Shown here in pieces: positions 40,718 to 50,025 of a stretch of DNA of 64,000 nucleotides. Where the stretch lies: assembly GCF_012516375.2 (NCBI RefSeq), contig NZ_CP051204.2, positions 930,001-994,000 on the forward strand, read 5' to 3'. Position 1 is the stretch's first letter. Every line of letters starts with the position of its first letter. This DNA is from Chitinophaga oryzae (GTDB lineage: Bacteria; Bacteroidota; Bacteroidia; Chitinophagales; Chitinophagaceae). The notes under the pieces are model-generated. The model was not told the origin of the DNA and ran no database searches. It saw only the letters and a list, made by a program, of their open reading frames with translations. Made by a program: the position numbers and the translations under genes.

Positions 40718-42382
40718 GTGAGTGAAAGTAACCTGCATCAACACTTCCGGGACGATGGCAATGTCCCCATTCCCATACCTCCTGCTGACGACAGCTGGAA
40801 GCTCATGGAACGGCGCCTGAATGAAGTAATGCCTGTGGCCCACCTGGCCGGCGGACAGGCCGCCCCTGGTCCGACTGGTATTATCAATAAAATACTGCCT
40901 GCTGTTAAATATGCAGCCGCTGCCCTGGTGGTATCCGGTGTGGTGCTATATGGCATACATAAAATCAATCATCGCGGTCCGGCTTCCACTCCGGAGAAGG
41001 AAGCCAGCCCTGTTTCTGAAAACGATAGCACCAGCAAGACGACAGACTCGCTGAAGGACCGCACCAACGCAGCTGTCTGGCCGGATACTGCATGGATGGT
41101 TAACAATACAACACCGGCAGTTAACGCTGCCGATAGTGCCGGAACATCGCCGGCCACCGCCAGCGGTAACTTAATCGGGGATACGCCTGCGGTTACCGGC
41201 AGCAGCAGCACAATAGTGGCTGCGTCCACAGGCGCAAATACGCCAGCGGGCAGGCCGGCAATGAATACACCGGCAGGTGCCGGGACGATTAAAAGTTCAC
41301 AGCCTCCTGCTGCCGGAGCCATTGCGCTAAAGCTCCCGTCAGCCGGGAAAGCAGCTGCACCCAAAACGATTATCCCTGCTGGCGGAAAGGTTTCTCATGA
41401 TGCAGGCGCCGCCAAAGCTGCCGCCGATAGTGCTGCCCTGGTTGCCGGCAGCATGATAAAAGCGGATACGCACCAGGAAAATACTTTACCATCCGCAGAC
41501 CAGCAGCGAAGCGGAGAAAACAATACCGGTCTTCCGGCGGCAAGCCCGGGAGATCATCCTGTTGCAGTAATAGGTCTGGCAGACGTTAACCTCCCTGACG
41601 CAACCGCCATGCTAAAACCTGGGTTACCTGTCAGACTGACCCTGCAACCACTTTTCCGGCCTGTTAATCGCACCGTTAACAGTTCGCTGAAGGTCAGCCG
41701 CGAAACCATGGACCAGCTTACCAAGCGCCGTATACCGCTTCCCCGGCCCCATTTCCCGGGATACTGGCAACTGATGGCGCAATGGCGAATTCCGGTACCA
41801 CTGGGTAACAACCCGGCTTTGTACAACGGTCCTGATGGTAACGCCCAGGTATACCGGCTGCTGGTCCCGGGTGTCAGAGTGCAGCGTACGTGGAACAACG
41901 CTGCCCTCAGCCTCGACCTTAATCTGATGACCACGCAGCTGTACCGTAATGACCCCTACTATGACAAAGTAAGTCCGGTGGGTGCCAATGACATGATTAC
42001 CCGCACGCTCCTGCAAACATATGGCTATAGTGTATCGCTGGCATATCATCATAGGATTGCCGGCAATTTCTTCGGAGGTGCCGGTATTCAGGGCTACTAT
42101 GGTCATACCGCTTCGATCCTTGAAACGGTAAAGTACCGCGATACCACAGGCACTCACACTAAAAAAACGACTTACGGTGAGAAAAGTAAGATCTGGAATA
42201 ACATCGGCCACTTCCAGGGGCAGCTAACAGGCGAAATCCATTACGACCACGCCGGATGGCAGGCAGCCCTGCGTACGGTCATTCCGGTACTGCACACGGC
42301 AAGAGATTCCACCGGTATGAACATGAAGCCTGTACCGCAGGTGGAGCTGATGCTCAGATGGAAAATTAACCGGCGAAAGTAG
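40718..42382 (+). CDS. Sigma-linked transmembrane protein with low-complexity spacer and barrel-like C-terminus
   Basis: A 554-residue protein with a GTG start, 7 bases after the sigma stop. Residues 1-60 are cytoplasmic and carry WKLMERRLNEVMP, as in anti-sigma factors. A transmembrane helix at about 65-85 leads to a 200-residue low-complexity region rich in Ala, Pro, Ser, Thr and Gly. The C-terminal part (about 300-554) has alternating strands such as ALSLDLNLMTTQLY, SVSLAYHHRIAGNFF and ALRTVIPVLHTA, resembling an outer-membrane beta barrel. It is not a known family to me. It may signal from the envelope to the sigma factor. Confidence 0.75.
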   Translation: MSESNLHQHFRDDGNVPIPIPPADDSWKLMERRLNEVMPVAHLAGGQAAPGPTGIINKILPAVKYAAAALVVSGVVLYGIHKINHRGPASTPEKEASPVSENDSTSKTTDSLKDRTNAAVWPDTAWMVNNTTPAVNAADSAGTSPATASGNLIGDTPAVTGSSSTIVAASTGANTPAGRPAMNTPAGAGTIKSSQPPAAGAIALKLPSAGKAAAPKTIIPAGGKVSHDAGAAKAAADSAALVAGSMIKADTHQENTLPSADQQRSGENNTGLPAASPGDHPVAVIGLADVNLPDATAMLKPGLPVRLTLQPLFRPVNRTVNSSLKVSRETMDQLTKRRIPLPRPHFPGYWQLMAQWRIPVPLGNNPALYNGPDGNAQVYRLLVPGVRVQRTWNNAALSLDLNLMTTQLYRNDPYYDKVSPVGANDMITRTLLQTYGYSVSLAYHHRIAGNFFGGAGIQGYYGHTASILETVKYRDTTGTHTKKTTYGEKSKIWNNIGHFQGQLTGEIHYDHAGWQAALRTVIPVLHTARDSTGMNMKPVPQVELMLRWKINRRK

Positions 42383-42640
42383 CGGCACTCGTCCGCTCGT
42401 CGCGCAGGTAGAATGTTACTTTCACTATCATGGCTTTGGGGCCTCAGGCTACTTGTCTTCCTTGCCAGCGATGGACGCCTGTATAAGTAACGTTTTAAAT
42501 TTCCGGATGAAAACAAACGAAAAAATCTTATAAAGGATTGAACAGTTATGCTTAAGTTTAAGTGAACAAGGCAGGCAGAACTTCCGCCAGCCTGTCCTGT
42601 TGGTGATAGCATGGTTTAACAGGCAGTAAACACCACCCAC

Positions 42641-44167
42641 ATGAAAAGTAAGCTGGTTTTGTTTTTTTTCATTTTAGTATTGATTATTACTCCAACTGTC
42701 ATACATGCCCAGGACACGGTATGGAGAGTATTTGACACCGGAAAACTCGATTCGCTGAATTCCACTGTCTTAAAAGAAAAAAGACTGATACAGGTATTTG
42801 TCCCGCCGGCATATAAACCCGGTAGCGCAGATAAATACGACGTGCTGTATGTACTGGATGGAGGTAACTGGAACACGGGGTTGATCCTGAAAGTCCGCCG
42901 GTTCCTGGAAGACGAGCGTTATATACCGCCCATGATCATCGTGAGCATTATGGGAATAGACCGTAACAAAGACCTCACGCCTACCCGCATAGAGGGTTGG
43001 AATACTTCCGGTGGGGCGGCTAATTTCCTCGCTTTTATCAAAGATGAACTGATACCACATATCAATAAAAATTACCCATCCAATGGAGATAATACATTGT
43101 GGGGCCATTCATTGGGCGGCTTGTTCGTGGTTAATGCGCTCTTAAATGCACCGCAGGCATTTAAATCCTACATTGCTGTTGACCCCAGCCTGTGGTGGGA
43201 TAACTGTTATATCCAAAAGATGGCTCCCGGTAAGCTGCCTGCGTTGGCGGGTTCAAATACTACGTTGTTCATCAGCGGCAGAGAAGGAAAGGAAGGCGCT
43301 GTCATGAAAATCGACAGCATGGACCTTGTCCTGCAACAGATGGCCCCGGCCGGTCTGATGTGGAAAAACATCGCTTATCCGGACGAAACACATAGCTCTG
43401 TGAGACTGAAAAGTATATACGATGGACTGAAGTTCTCCTACGGATGGCAGAACGGAAGCATTGACTTCCATCCGCGGAGTGGTATCATCCGGAAAAACGA
43501 TACCGTACGGGTATGGTATTTCGGCGATACAGTCAATGTGCATTATACGCTAAATGGGGCAGAGCCTACGAGGGCATCGGAGATAATACAACCGGAAATA
43601 TTGCTTACGGAGGCAGCTACGGTTACCGTAAAGCAGTTCACCCGCCGCGCCCGTTATGATAAGATGAAATCAGGGGTTTTTGCTGCAGGCAAAACTTTGC
43701 AGCCGGTGGCAAAACCGGCCCGTATACGGCCGGGAGGCTTCCGTTATGCCTACTATGAAGTGGATTCGTCTCAATTTCAGCAACTGAAGGGACTAACGCC
43801 GCAACAAACAGGCATCACAGACAGCGCTTTCAACCCGGAAAAACTTCCCCGCAAAAATAACTATGCCCTGCTGATTGACGGATGGCTGGAGACCAAAGAA
43901 GACGGCTACTATATTTTTGTGCTGGATGCTGATACCGGTTCCAGATTATATCTGAATGACCAGTTATTGATACGATGGGCCGGTTCTTCGGCCAACCGGA
44001 CTTCCTCCTATATATTGCCGCTGAAAAAAGGGTTTTATCAATTCCGGCTGGAGTACCTGCATAAAAACGAAAACTTTGGCTTAAGACTGAGTTATATTAT
44101 CCCCAGTGCTATCCAGGCCAAAGATCCAACGCCGGTCCCCGTGAATCTGCAATATAGCCGCCGGTAG
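42641..44167 (+). CDS. Secreted esterase with chitobiase-like and PA14 domains
   Basis: A 508-residue exported protein (signal peptide 1-23). The N-terminal domain (about 25-270) is an esterase-D/Fes-type alpha/beta hydrolase with nucleophile Ser157 in GHSLGG and a late DETHSS motif for the histidine. A CHB_HEX_C-like beta domain (about 275-345; VHYTLNGAEPT) follows, and a PA14-type domain at about 365-490 (LLIDGWLETKEDGYYIFVLD, RLYLNDQLLI). The combination suggests hydrolysis of ester groups on a bound glycan or siderophore-like substrate. It stands alone on its strand. Confidence 0.88.
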   Translation: MKSKLVLFFFILVLIITPTVIHAQDTVWRVFDTGKLDSLNSTVLKEKRLIQVFVPPAYKPGSADKYDVLYVLDGGNWNTGLILKVRRFLEDERYIPPMIIVSIMGIDRNKDLTPTRIEGWNTSGGAANFLAFIKDELIPHINKNYPSNGDNTLWGHSLGGLFVVNALLNAPQAFKSYIAVDPSLWWDNCYIQKMAPGKLPALAGSNTTLFISGREGKEGAVMKIDSMDLVLQQMAPAGLMWKNIAYPDETHSSVRLKSIYDGLKFSYGWQNGSIDFHPRSGIIRKNDTVRVWYFGDTVNVHYTLNGAEPTRASEIIQPEILLTEAATVTVKQFTRRARYDKMKSGVFAAGKTLQPVAKPARIRPGGFRYAYYEVDSSQFQQLKGLTPQQTGITDSAFNPEKLPRKNNYALLIDGWLETKEDGYYIFVLDADTGSRLYLNDQLLIRWAGSSANRTSSYILPLKKGFYQFRLEYLHKNENFGLRLSYIIPSAIQAKDPTPVPVNLQYSRR

Positions 44168-44288
44168 GTATGTCCGTTTGCCTCGGATCATTTTCTCTCT
44201 CTAATGCTGGCATGCTGCGCGGAAAACAGACCGCAATACATGATGCTTTTCCGGGCGCAACGGCGACCGCCAGCTGAATCGGTAAAAA

Positions 44289-44330
44289 AAAGCCCCCGCC
44301 ACGGCTGCTGCCTGTGAGCCGCGGCGGGGA
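44289..44330 (-). terminator. Terminator of the metalloprotease-like gene
   Basis: Stem CCCCGCC..CGGC with GCCGCGGCGGGG, followed on the minus strand by GCTTTTTTT, downstream of the stop at 44350. Confidence 0.75.
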
Positions 44331-44349
44331 CCATCCAATAACTGTGTGC

Positions 44350-45084
44350 TTAGAAATTAGACGACAGATAGTTATTGCAGCTAGGATCGGAGCTGGCTAA
44401 TGTGCCGGCATTGTAAGGAGGACGGCTGGTGTTGCAGTATTTGGCTTCTGCAGATACCGCAAGATATTCAGCCTGATTGCTCAGTACATAAGACCCTGCA
44501 GGGTAAACATTGGAGTAGCGGCAGTTCTGCCACAGGTTATAGATAGTGGCATTGTTGAAACCGCCGGATATCCACCTGTCATGCAAATAGTGGATCAGCT
44601 CGTGGAAGATGACGTTGCCGGGACCGGTGTGTACGTTGCGGTAAACACTGAAGTTTACGATATAGACGTTCCCGTTAGTGTAAAACAGGTCTCCCTGTCC
44701 CGGGGCGTTATACACGTTGATAACCGCGCCGGTCATCCTGGATTTGGTAGTGGAAGTAGTGCTGGTGGTGTACAGTTGATCGATTTCTCCGTTGACCAGT
44801 GTTTTGATGTCGTTAGGCACGGTGCCGTAATAGTTGATGTTAAAAGAGCGGTAGCTGGCAGCTGCTACCATGCCGGTGGCTTCACCTTTGGCATTTTTGT
44901 TTTTGTTGAAGAGGTCGATGATCTTTTGCCTTTCCGGTGTGATGGTAAGGTGGTCTTCAACAAGTTGCTCTACAGGTTTTTCCGGGGCTACAGCAGGTTG
45001 ATCAGCTTTTTTACAACCATACTGGATGGTGATGGTTAACAGCAGGGCAATAGCTGACTTAACCAGGGTTTTGGTGTGTCTCAT
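44350..45084 (-). CDS. Secreted HExxH lipoprotein, putative zinc metalloprotease
   Basis: A 244-residue lipoprotein (start 45084, MRHTKTLVKS; lipobox Cys25, IQYGCKK). The motif VIFHELIHYLHDRW (about 163-176) is a gluzincin zinc site, and NQAEYLAVSAEAKY about 40 residues later supplies the third ligand Glu, as in the anthrax lethal factor-like (ATLF) group. Between them lie YRNVHTG and the Cys-containing loop WQNCRYS. No clear prodomain or family size match is seen, and the substrate is unknown. It may act in surface or host protein processing. Confidence 0.7.
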   Translation of the reverse strand: MRHTKTLVKSAIALLLTITIQYGCKKADQPAVAPEKPVEQLVEDHLTITPERQKIIDLFNKNKNAKGEATGMVAAASYRSFNINYYGTVPNDIKTLVNGEIDQLYTTSTTSTTKSRMTGAVINVYNAPGQGDLFYTNGNVYIVNFSVYRNVHTGPGNVIFHELIHYLHDRWISGGFNNATIYNLWQNCRYSNVYPAGSYVLSNQAEYLAVSAEAKYCNTSRPPYNAGTLASSDPSCNNYLSSNF

Positions 45085-45215
45085 TGGTAAGATTTTGGGT
45101 GAAGTTTTAAACTTGCCTGAACGGGCCAGACAAGTGGGTTTCAAAAATCACACAATGCTACAAACTAAAACTGCTATCTGGCGTCAATTGCAGCCTGCTG
45201 ACAGCCTGCCACTGA

Positions 45216-45764
45216 TTAAAATGTAACGCCGAGAATGAACACGTTGGTACTCACCCGTTTGTTGTCCAGGTTCACGATCTCATCATTGATCTTAATATCG
45301 CTGGGATATTTATAGGTGTAACCACGGTATAAATAGGAGGCATATACGCCGAACTTGTTGAAATGCCGGATGATACCGGCGCCCACCCCGTAAAAATGTT
45401 TGCCGGTTTCATTGAAAGTGGTCATTTGCTCTATGCCGGACGGAGCCGTCAGATTCTGTACTTTTTTTACATTGTAATTGTTGTAGCCAAACTGCCCCGA
45501 TGCATACGGGGACCAGTTCTCCAGCCGGTATTTGATTTTGAGATCGAGAAATACCGGGATCATGGTATGGCCATCGAAGGAAGTCAGTTCTACCGCAGGG
45601 CCGATGTTGACAAGGTCCCAGAGTTCCACATTACCGGCCAGACCACCACCAAAAGCGCCATCATGTATCATGCCGTAGGCATAACCATATAAAAGCTTAT
45701 CATTTTGTTGCGCGATGCTGAAAGCCGGCAGTAGCATTAACAGTAGGAGCAATCGTTTTTTCAT
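45216..45764 (-). CDS. Outer-membrane beta-barrel protein
   Basis: A 182-residue protein with a signal peptide (1-18, AFSIAQ) and eight alternating strands, such as LLYGYAYGMIHDGAFGGGLAG, VFLDLKIKYRL and FGVYASYLYRGYTYKY, ending in a terminal aromatic residue (VTF). This is the layout of a small OmpW/OmpX-like eight-stranded porin. It starts about 130 bases after the metalloprotease start on the same strand. The role is unknown. Confidence 0.8.
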   Translation of the reverse strand: MKKRLLLLLMLLPAFSIAQQNDKLLYGYAYGMIHDGAFGGGLAGNVELWDLVNIGPAVELTSFDGHTMIPVFLDLKIKYRLENWSPYASGQFGYNNYNVKKVQNLTAPSGIEQMTTFNETGKHFYGVGAGIIRHFNKFGVYASYLYRGYTYKYPSDIKINDEIVNLDNKRVSTNVFILGVTF

Positions 45765-45919
45765 GGTGACCAGGTGTTTAAAGATGATCAGGGATCACTT
45801 ACTTAACAGACGGCTGGCAGATATTGTTGCCCCGTAGAAAAGGGAACCGTAGCGTTGTCTGCTGTAGTGCTGCCAAGATAATACAACAGACCGCAGGTGC
45901 ACCGGTACCGTGTTATTTG

Positions 45920-46555
45920 TTATTTGTACAGGCGCTCCGGTATCTGTGCCAGCGCGGATGGGTGTACTTTGTCGCCCAGTCCGTAAAAATGCTGGAAACT
46001 CATGATGAGCGGGCGCCATTTGTCGGGGTCTACCCGGTCCGGGCTTCCATCCAGCAGGATAGCTGTGTCGAGGTATACCTGGCGGATTTTCAGTTCAAAA
46101 GTGATAATACGCCCGTATTGTGCCGGATCGTCCTGACCGAGGCTATGTACGGCCGTAACCGTGGCTTCCAGCTGCACAGGGCATTCTGCTGCCCGAGGGG
46201 CGGTTACGGTTCCCGGAGCGACGGGGGTAAATCCGGCAAGGGTAAATTTCTCTTTTACATGCCGGTAGCCCCGCTGCTGTTTTTTCTCCGGTACGGGATC
46301 AGCGCCGGTTGTCAGCGCGAGGCGGTCTACTGCCGCAGCTTCGGCCACAGAAGGAAGATTGAGTACGCATTCGCGGGTGCGTAACAGGTTTTGGGCGGTC
46401 TGCGAGGTGCTCCCCAGCCCGATCATGCAGCGCCAGCCCAGCCAGAAGGCGGATGACATGGGCGCAAGATTGTAACTGCCGTCTTCATTAACAGTGCTGA
46501 TCAATACCACAGGTGTGCCGAAATACAGGATGGCGGTTTGACTGTCTACATGCAT
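45920..46555 (-). CDS. Flavin reductase-like FMN-binding protein
   Basis: A 211-residue protein of the flavin reductase split-barrel family. Features are LYFGTPVVLISTVNEDGSYNLAPMSSAFWLGWRCMIGLGSTSQTAQNLLRTRECVLNLP (about 9-67, FMN-binding segment) and a C-terminal part with HFYGLGDKV. It probably binds FMN and reduces it with NAD(P)H, or acts as a pyridoxamine-oxidase relative. Partner monooxygenase genes are not adjacent, so the physiological role is open. Confidence 0.88.
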   Translation of the reverse strand: MHVDSQTAILYFGTPVVLISTVNEDGSYNLAPMSSAFWLGWRCMIGLGSTSQTAQNLLRTRECVLNLPSVAEAAAVDRLALTTGADPVPEKKQQRGYRHVKEKFTLAGFTPVAPGTVTAPRAAECPVQLEATVTAVHSLGQDDPAQYGRIITFELKIRQVYLDTAILLDGSPDRVDPDKWRPLIMSFQHFYGLGDKVHPSALAQIPERLYK

Positions 46556-46635
46556 AGCTGATTCATTTATCCGTCAAAGTTGGCGCTTTGCAACTGCTGC
46601 GGAAACCCGTTTCTTGCCTTTCACACAAACGCATG

Positions 46636-46664
46636 AAAAAGGCCGCACCCATACGGATGCGGCC
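46636..46664 (-). terminator. Terminator of the OmpA-like gene
   Basis: GGCCGCA(CCC)...(GGA)TGCGGCC stem with TTTTT on the minus strand, 23 bases after the OmpA stop. Confidence 0.75.
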
Positions 46665-46686
46665 CCGATTATCGATTAAACAGCGT

Positions 46687-47217
46687 TTATTCTTTTACGT
46701 CGTAAAGGATCACAAATTCCACCCTCCTGTTTTTAGCTTTACCTTCTTCAGTGTTGTTGGAGGCAATGGGATGACGGTCTGCCAGACCCCAGGTAAACAT
46801 ACGGTCGTCGTTTACCTTGAACTCACTGAGCAGGTCTTTGGCGCGTTTTGCACGGTTTTCTGACAGCTCGCGGTTATAGCCGGAAGAGCCGGTGCTGTCT
46901 GTGTGCCCTGTTATGAGGATTTTGGTTTTGTTGTATTTGTTCAATACATCGGCAAAATGTTCAAATGTAGGTTTGATCTCAGGTTTCAGTTCATCAGAAG
47001 AAGAGGCGAACAGTACGTTGTTGGGGAAAATTACTTTCAGGCTGTCTCTGATAATGCTTACTTCCGCTTCGTTCAGTACATTCTTCAGTTCCTTGTACTG
47101 TTTCGTCATATATACATGCGGACTGGCGCTTTTCTTAGATGAGGCGCAGGAAGCCATAAAAGTAACGGCCAGCAAAGCGTATACCCAGTAACGTGAGGTC
47201 ATTAACATTCTTTTCAT
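46687..47217 (-). CDS. OmpA-family lipoprotein
   Basis: A 176-residue protein (start 47217, MKRMLMTS) with lipobox Cys24 (TFMASCASSKK). The C-terminal OmpA/Pal domain (about 70-176) shows KTKILITGHTDSTGSSGYNRELSENRAKRAKDLL, the peptidoglycan-binding signature with the diaminopimelate-contacting Asp and Arg. It should tether the outer membrane to the cell wall. The N-terminal part is a linker. It is monocistronic on the minus strand. Confidence 0.92.
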   Translation of the reverse strand: MKRMLMTSRYWVYALLAVTFMASCASSKKSASPHVYMTKQYKELKNVLNEAEVSIIRDSLKVIFPNNVLFASSSDELKPEIKPTFEHFADVLNKYNKTKILITGHTDSTGSSGYNRELSENRAKRAKDLLSEFKVNDDRMFTWGLADRHPIASNNTEEGKAKNRRVEFVILYDVKE

Positions 47218-47782
47218 ATCCTGTTTATTTGGCTGCAAAGGTATCTAAATTTCAGATTATCAATTTGTTGTGATGAATATCTATAATATGTAGATAAAAA
47301 TATATGTAAGAGAATTGTTTACCGGTTCTTATGATCGGTTTCTGAATAGGCTCAGTTTTTCAATGCCATCCGGTACCAGGTAGATGGCCTCCGGCTTGGG
47401 TGTTCAATGTGTGGGTATAACAACATTCTTGTACATTTTGTTTGCGGCCGGATGGGAGCGCTATGCCGTCAGGTGGGTAATGTCTGCTTCAGGGGGATGC
47501 CGCCAATGTTTTTCAGCCAAAGAAAAACCGCATTCCAACGTAATGAAGCTCCGGCTAAGAGGCCAGCCAATGTTTTGCAGCCAACGATGTGTGCAGCCTC
47601 CACAACTGGCCGGCAGGTGACGTCCGCGTCGGAGAACGAGGCGCCAAAATCCTGAAACCCTGAAACCCCGAAATCCCCGGATCCCTGGAAACCCAGGGCT
47701 CCGGAAGGAAAACAATCAGCGTTGATACCACCAGCAACACGAGTCCGGTGGGGTAGTCGATGACATCCCGGAGGGAAAACAA
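47218..47782. other. Intergenic region with microrepeats and a duplicated gene end
   Basis: There is no convincing gene in this 565-base stretch. It contains a run of imperfect TGAAACCC-type units near 47653-47698 and a 27-bp segment (47701-47727) that repeats the end of the neighbouring phosphodiesterase gene. An open minus-strand frame crosses the area, but its Gly/Pro/Arg pattern comes from the repeats. Confidence 0.5.
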
Positions 47783-47794
47783 TCAGCGTTGATA
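47701..47794. repeat. 27-bp direct repeat duplicating the phosphodiesterase 3' end
   Basis: Positions 47701-47727 and 47768-47794 are identical except for one base, 67 bp apart. The second copy covers the last codons and stop of the glycerophosphodiesterase gene. Confidence 0.85.
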
Positions 47795-48679
47795 ACTGCC
47801 TGCGATTTTAATGAGCCGGTCAGGATAGTTGGTGATGATACCATCAACGCCCAGCGAAAGCATCTGCTGCAGATCAGCTTCTTCATCTACTGTCCATGGC
47901 AGTACCTTTACTTTTTTAGCGTGCGCTTCTTTCACCAGTTCGGCTGTCACCAGCTTAAAATTAGGGCTGTAGATATCAGGTACGAAACCCAGTTCAGCTA
48001 TGTTGGCCGCAAAGGACTGCAGATTGCCGATGAGCAGCGCTGTCTGCTGTTTGGGCCATTTTTTATGTAAGGCCTGCAAGGTCCTGATGTCGAAAGACTG
48101 AATGGTCACCCGGTTGGTGATTTTTTTTTGCTGCAGTACTGCCATCACCCGCTCAACGAATACGTCCGGCGCAGGATTGTATATGCCATCGCCATCCGGG
48201 GATGACTTGGTTTCCATGTTGTAATACACCGGTTTCAGCCGATGTTGTTTTACATAGGCCTCCACGCTGTCAATCAGATCGGCCAGCAACGGACGGTGTA
48301 CATTCATTTTTTGCTGCTGCGGAAACCGGGGATGCGGTTTGGTGCCGGCATCATACTTACGGATACTGTCGTAAGTCATGGAAAACAGCGCCAGTTTTTT
48401 CTGTTCTGCTTTGGTGATATCGCTGCCGTCCGGCTTCCGCATAAATTCTGCCGACATGTAAGCATCGTGTGATACCACCACCTTATTGTCTGCCGTGATG
48501 ATACAGTCCAGTTCCAGCGTACGGGCGCCCAGTTTAACCGCATTGAGCATGGCCGGAATTGTGTTTTCCGGCATCAGTCCCATGCCCCCGCGGTGGGCCT
48601 GTACATCCGTTTTCTGTTGGGCGTTGCTGTGAATCCCGAAAAGACTTCCTCCCAGCAATAAAACAAGGATACGTTTCAT
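47783..48679 (-). CDS. Glycerophosphodiester phosphodiesterase, secreted
   Basis: A 298-residue TIM-barrel enzyme with a signal peptide (1-20). The catalytic motif HRGGMGLMPENT (His29, Arg30, Glu38 region), ELDCIITADNKVVVSHD and the late IQSFDIRTLQAL and LPWTVDEEADLQQML follow the GDPD order. It hydrolyses glycerophosphodiesters such as glycerophosphocholine to glycerol-3-phosphate. Length is normal. It is divergent from the serine hydrolase gene, with 142 bases between them. Confidence 0.94.
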   Translation of the reverse strand: MKRILVLLLGGSLFGIHSNAQQKTDVQAHRGGMGLMPENTIPAMLNAVKLGARTLELDCIITADNKVVVSHDAYMSAEFMRKPDGSDITKAEQKKLALFSMTYDSIRKYDAGTKPHPRFPQQQKMNVHRPLLADLIDSVEAYVKQHRLKPVYYNMETKSSPDGDGIYNPAPDVFVERVMAVLQQKKITNRVTIQSFDIRTLQALHKKWPKQQTALLIGNLQSFAANIAELGFVPDIYSPNFKLVTAELVKEAHAKKVKVLPWTVDEEADLQQMLSLGVDGIITNYPDRLIKIAGSYQR

Positions 48680-48821
48680 ATCTTTTATGATTTTTGAATC
48701 TGCCCTCCAAGATACAATATTCGTCTCCGCGATAATAGCCCATCCGCATCGCAGCAGGAATCATAAACTAAATTTAACCATACATCCCGCTTTCATTATC
48801 TTGGTATAATAAAAAGAAAAG

Positions 48822-50024
48822 ATGTTTGGTTGCATAGTATTGGCCGCAGGCCTCTCGATATACCCACCGGTAAAGGCCGCAGCGACAGCCGGGAACGACT
48901 GTACAGCGTTCGTCAGGCCACATTCTGCGGACACCGCGGCACCTGCGGCAAACAGTGCGGTATCAACTTCTTCCCTGCCGAAAGCTGACAATGTCATCCG
49001 GGCTTTTATGACGCAGTACCAGGTGCCGGGGATGGCTGTCGCCATTACCCGCAACGGTAAACTGGTATACGCCAAAGGGTTTGGTACGGCCAACCGCAGC
49101 ACCGGCGAACAAGTGACGGCAGACAGCCGTTTCCGTATCGCCAGTGTTTCTAAAAGTATAACGGCAGTGGCTATACTGAAACTGGTTGAGGCTAAAAAAA
49201 TTTCCCTGCAGGATAAGGTATTCGGCCCCGGCTGCCTGCTGGGCAATGTCTATGGCAGCAAGCCCTATAGCAGCCGGCTACAGGCTGTTACAGTAGAACA
49301 CCTGCTGCAGCATACCGCCGGCGGATGGTCCAACAACGCCAACGATCCCATGTTCAGCCACCCGGAATGGCCGGCAGCTACTTTACTGGCCCGCACGATT
49401 GACCAGCAGCCGCTGGAAAACGATCCCGGCACGGTATACGCCTACTCCAATTTCGGATACTGTATCCTTGGACGTATTATAGAGAAGGTATCAGGCAAAA
49501 GCTACGCCGCCTATGTGCAGGAAGCAGTGTTACAGCCCGCTGGTATCCGGCATATGGAGATCGGCGGCAACACGCTGTCAGACAGGAAGCCCGGAGAAGT
49601 GGTGTACTACGGGCAGCTCGGCCAGGGTCCCTACAATTTTAACCTCTCCAGAATGGACGCCCATGGCGGCTGGATAGCATCGGCCACCGACCTGGCCCGT
49701 TTTCTCACCGCTGTGGACGGTTTTGCCTCCCGCCCGGATATCTTGTCCCCGGCTGCCGTCAAAGCCATGACTACCGGCTCACACGCCAATGCCGGCTATG
49801 CGCTCGGATGGGCCGTGAATGCGTGGAACAACTGGTGGCATGCCGGATCCCTGCCCGGTACCGCCAGCGAAATCGTACGTGCGGCCAACGGGTTTAACTG
49901 GGTGGTACTCTGCAATACCCGCACGGATAGATCTTTTTTCAATGATCTCGACGGGCTGGTATGGCAGATCGTTAACGACCGGCAGCTGGTATGGCCGGAC
50001 GCAGACCTGTTCGCACCCCGCTGA
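48822..50024 (+). CDS. Class C beta-lactamase-like serine hydrolase
   Basis: A 400-residue exported serine hydrolase (signal peptide about 1-20). Active-site motifs are S-V-S-K at 108-111, Y-S-N at 207-209 and HAG near residue 340 in place of KTG. The fold is that of esterase EstB and D-aminopeptidase relatives as much as of AmpC, so resistance should not be assumed. It converges on a sigma/anti-sigma operon and is divergent from the phosphodiesterase gene. Confidence 0.9.
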   Translation: MFGCIVLAAGLSIYPPVKAAATAGNDCTAFVRPHSADTAAPAANSAVSTSSLPKADNVIRAFMTQYQVPGMAVAITRNGKLVYAKGFGTANRSTGEQVTADSRFRIASVSKSITAVAILKLVEAKKISLQDKVFGPGCLLGNVYGSKPYSSRLQAVTVEHLLQHTAGGWSNNANDPMFSHPEWPAATLLARTIDQQPLENDPGTVYAYSNFGYCILGRIIEKVSGKSYAAYVQEAVLQPAGIRHMEIGGNTLSDRKPGEVVYYGQLGQGPYNFNLSRMDAHGGWIASATDLARFLTAVDGFASRPDILSPAAVKAMTTGSHANAGYALGWAVNAWNNWWHAGSLPGTASEIVRAANGFNWVVLCNTRTDRSFFNDLDGLVWQIVNDRQLVWPDADLFAPR

Positions 50025-50025
50025 C

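Noticed and set aside
47461..47715. 84-codon minus-strand frame rich in Gly, Phe and Arg
   Set aside because: Its sequence is produced by the microrepeat tract; no start signal or domain.
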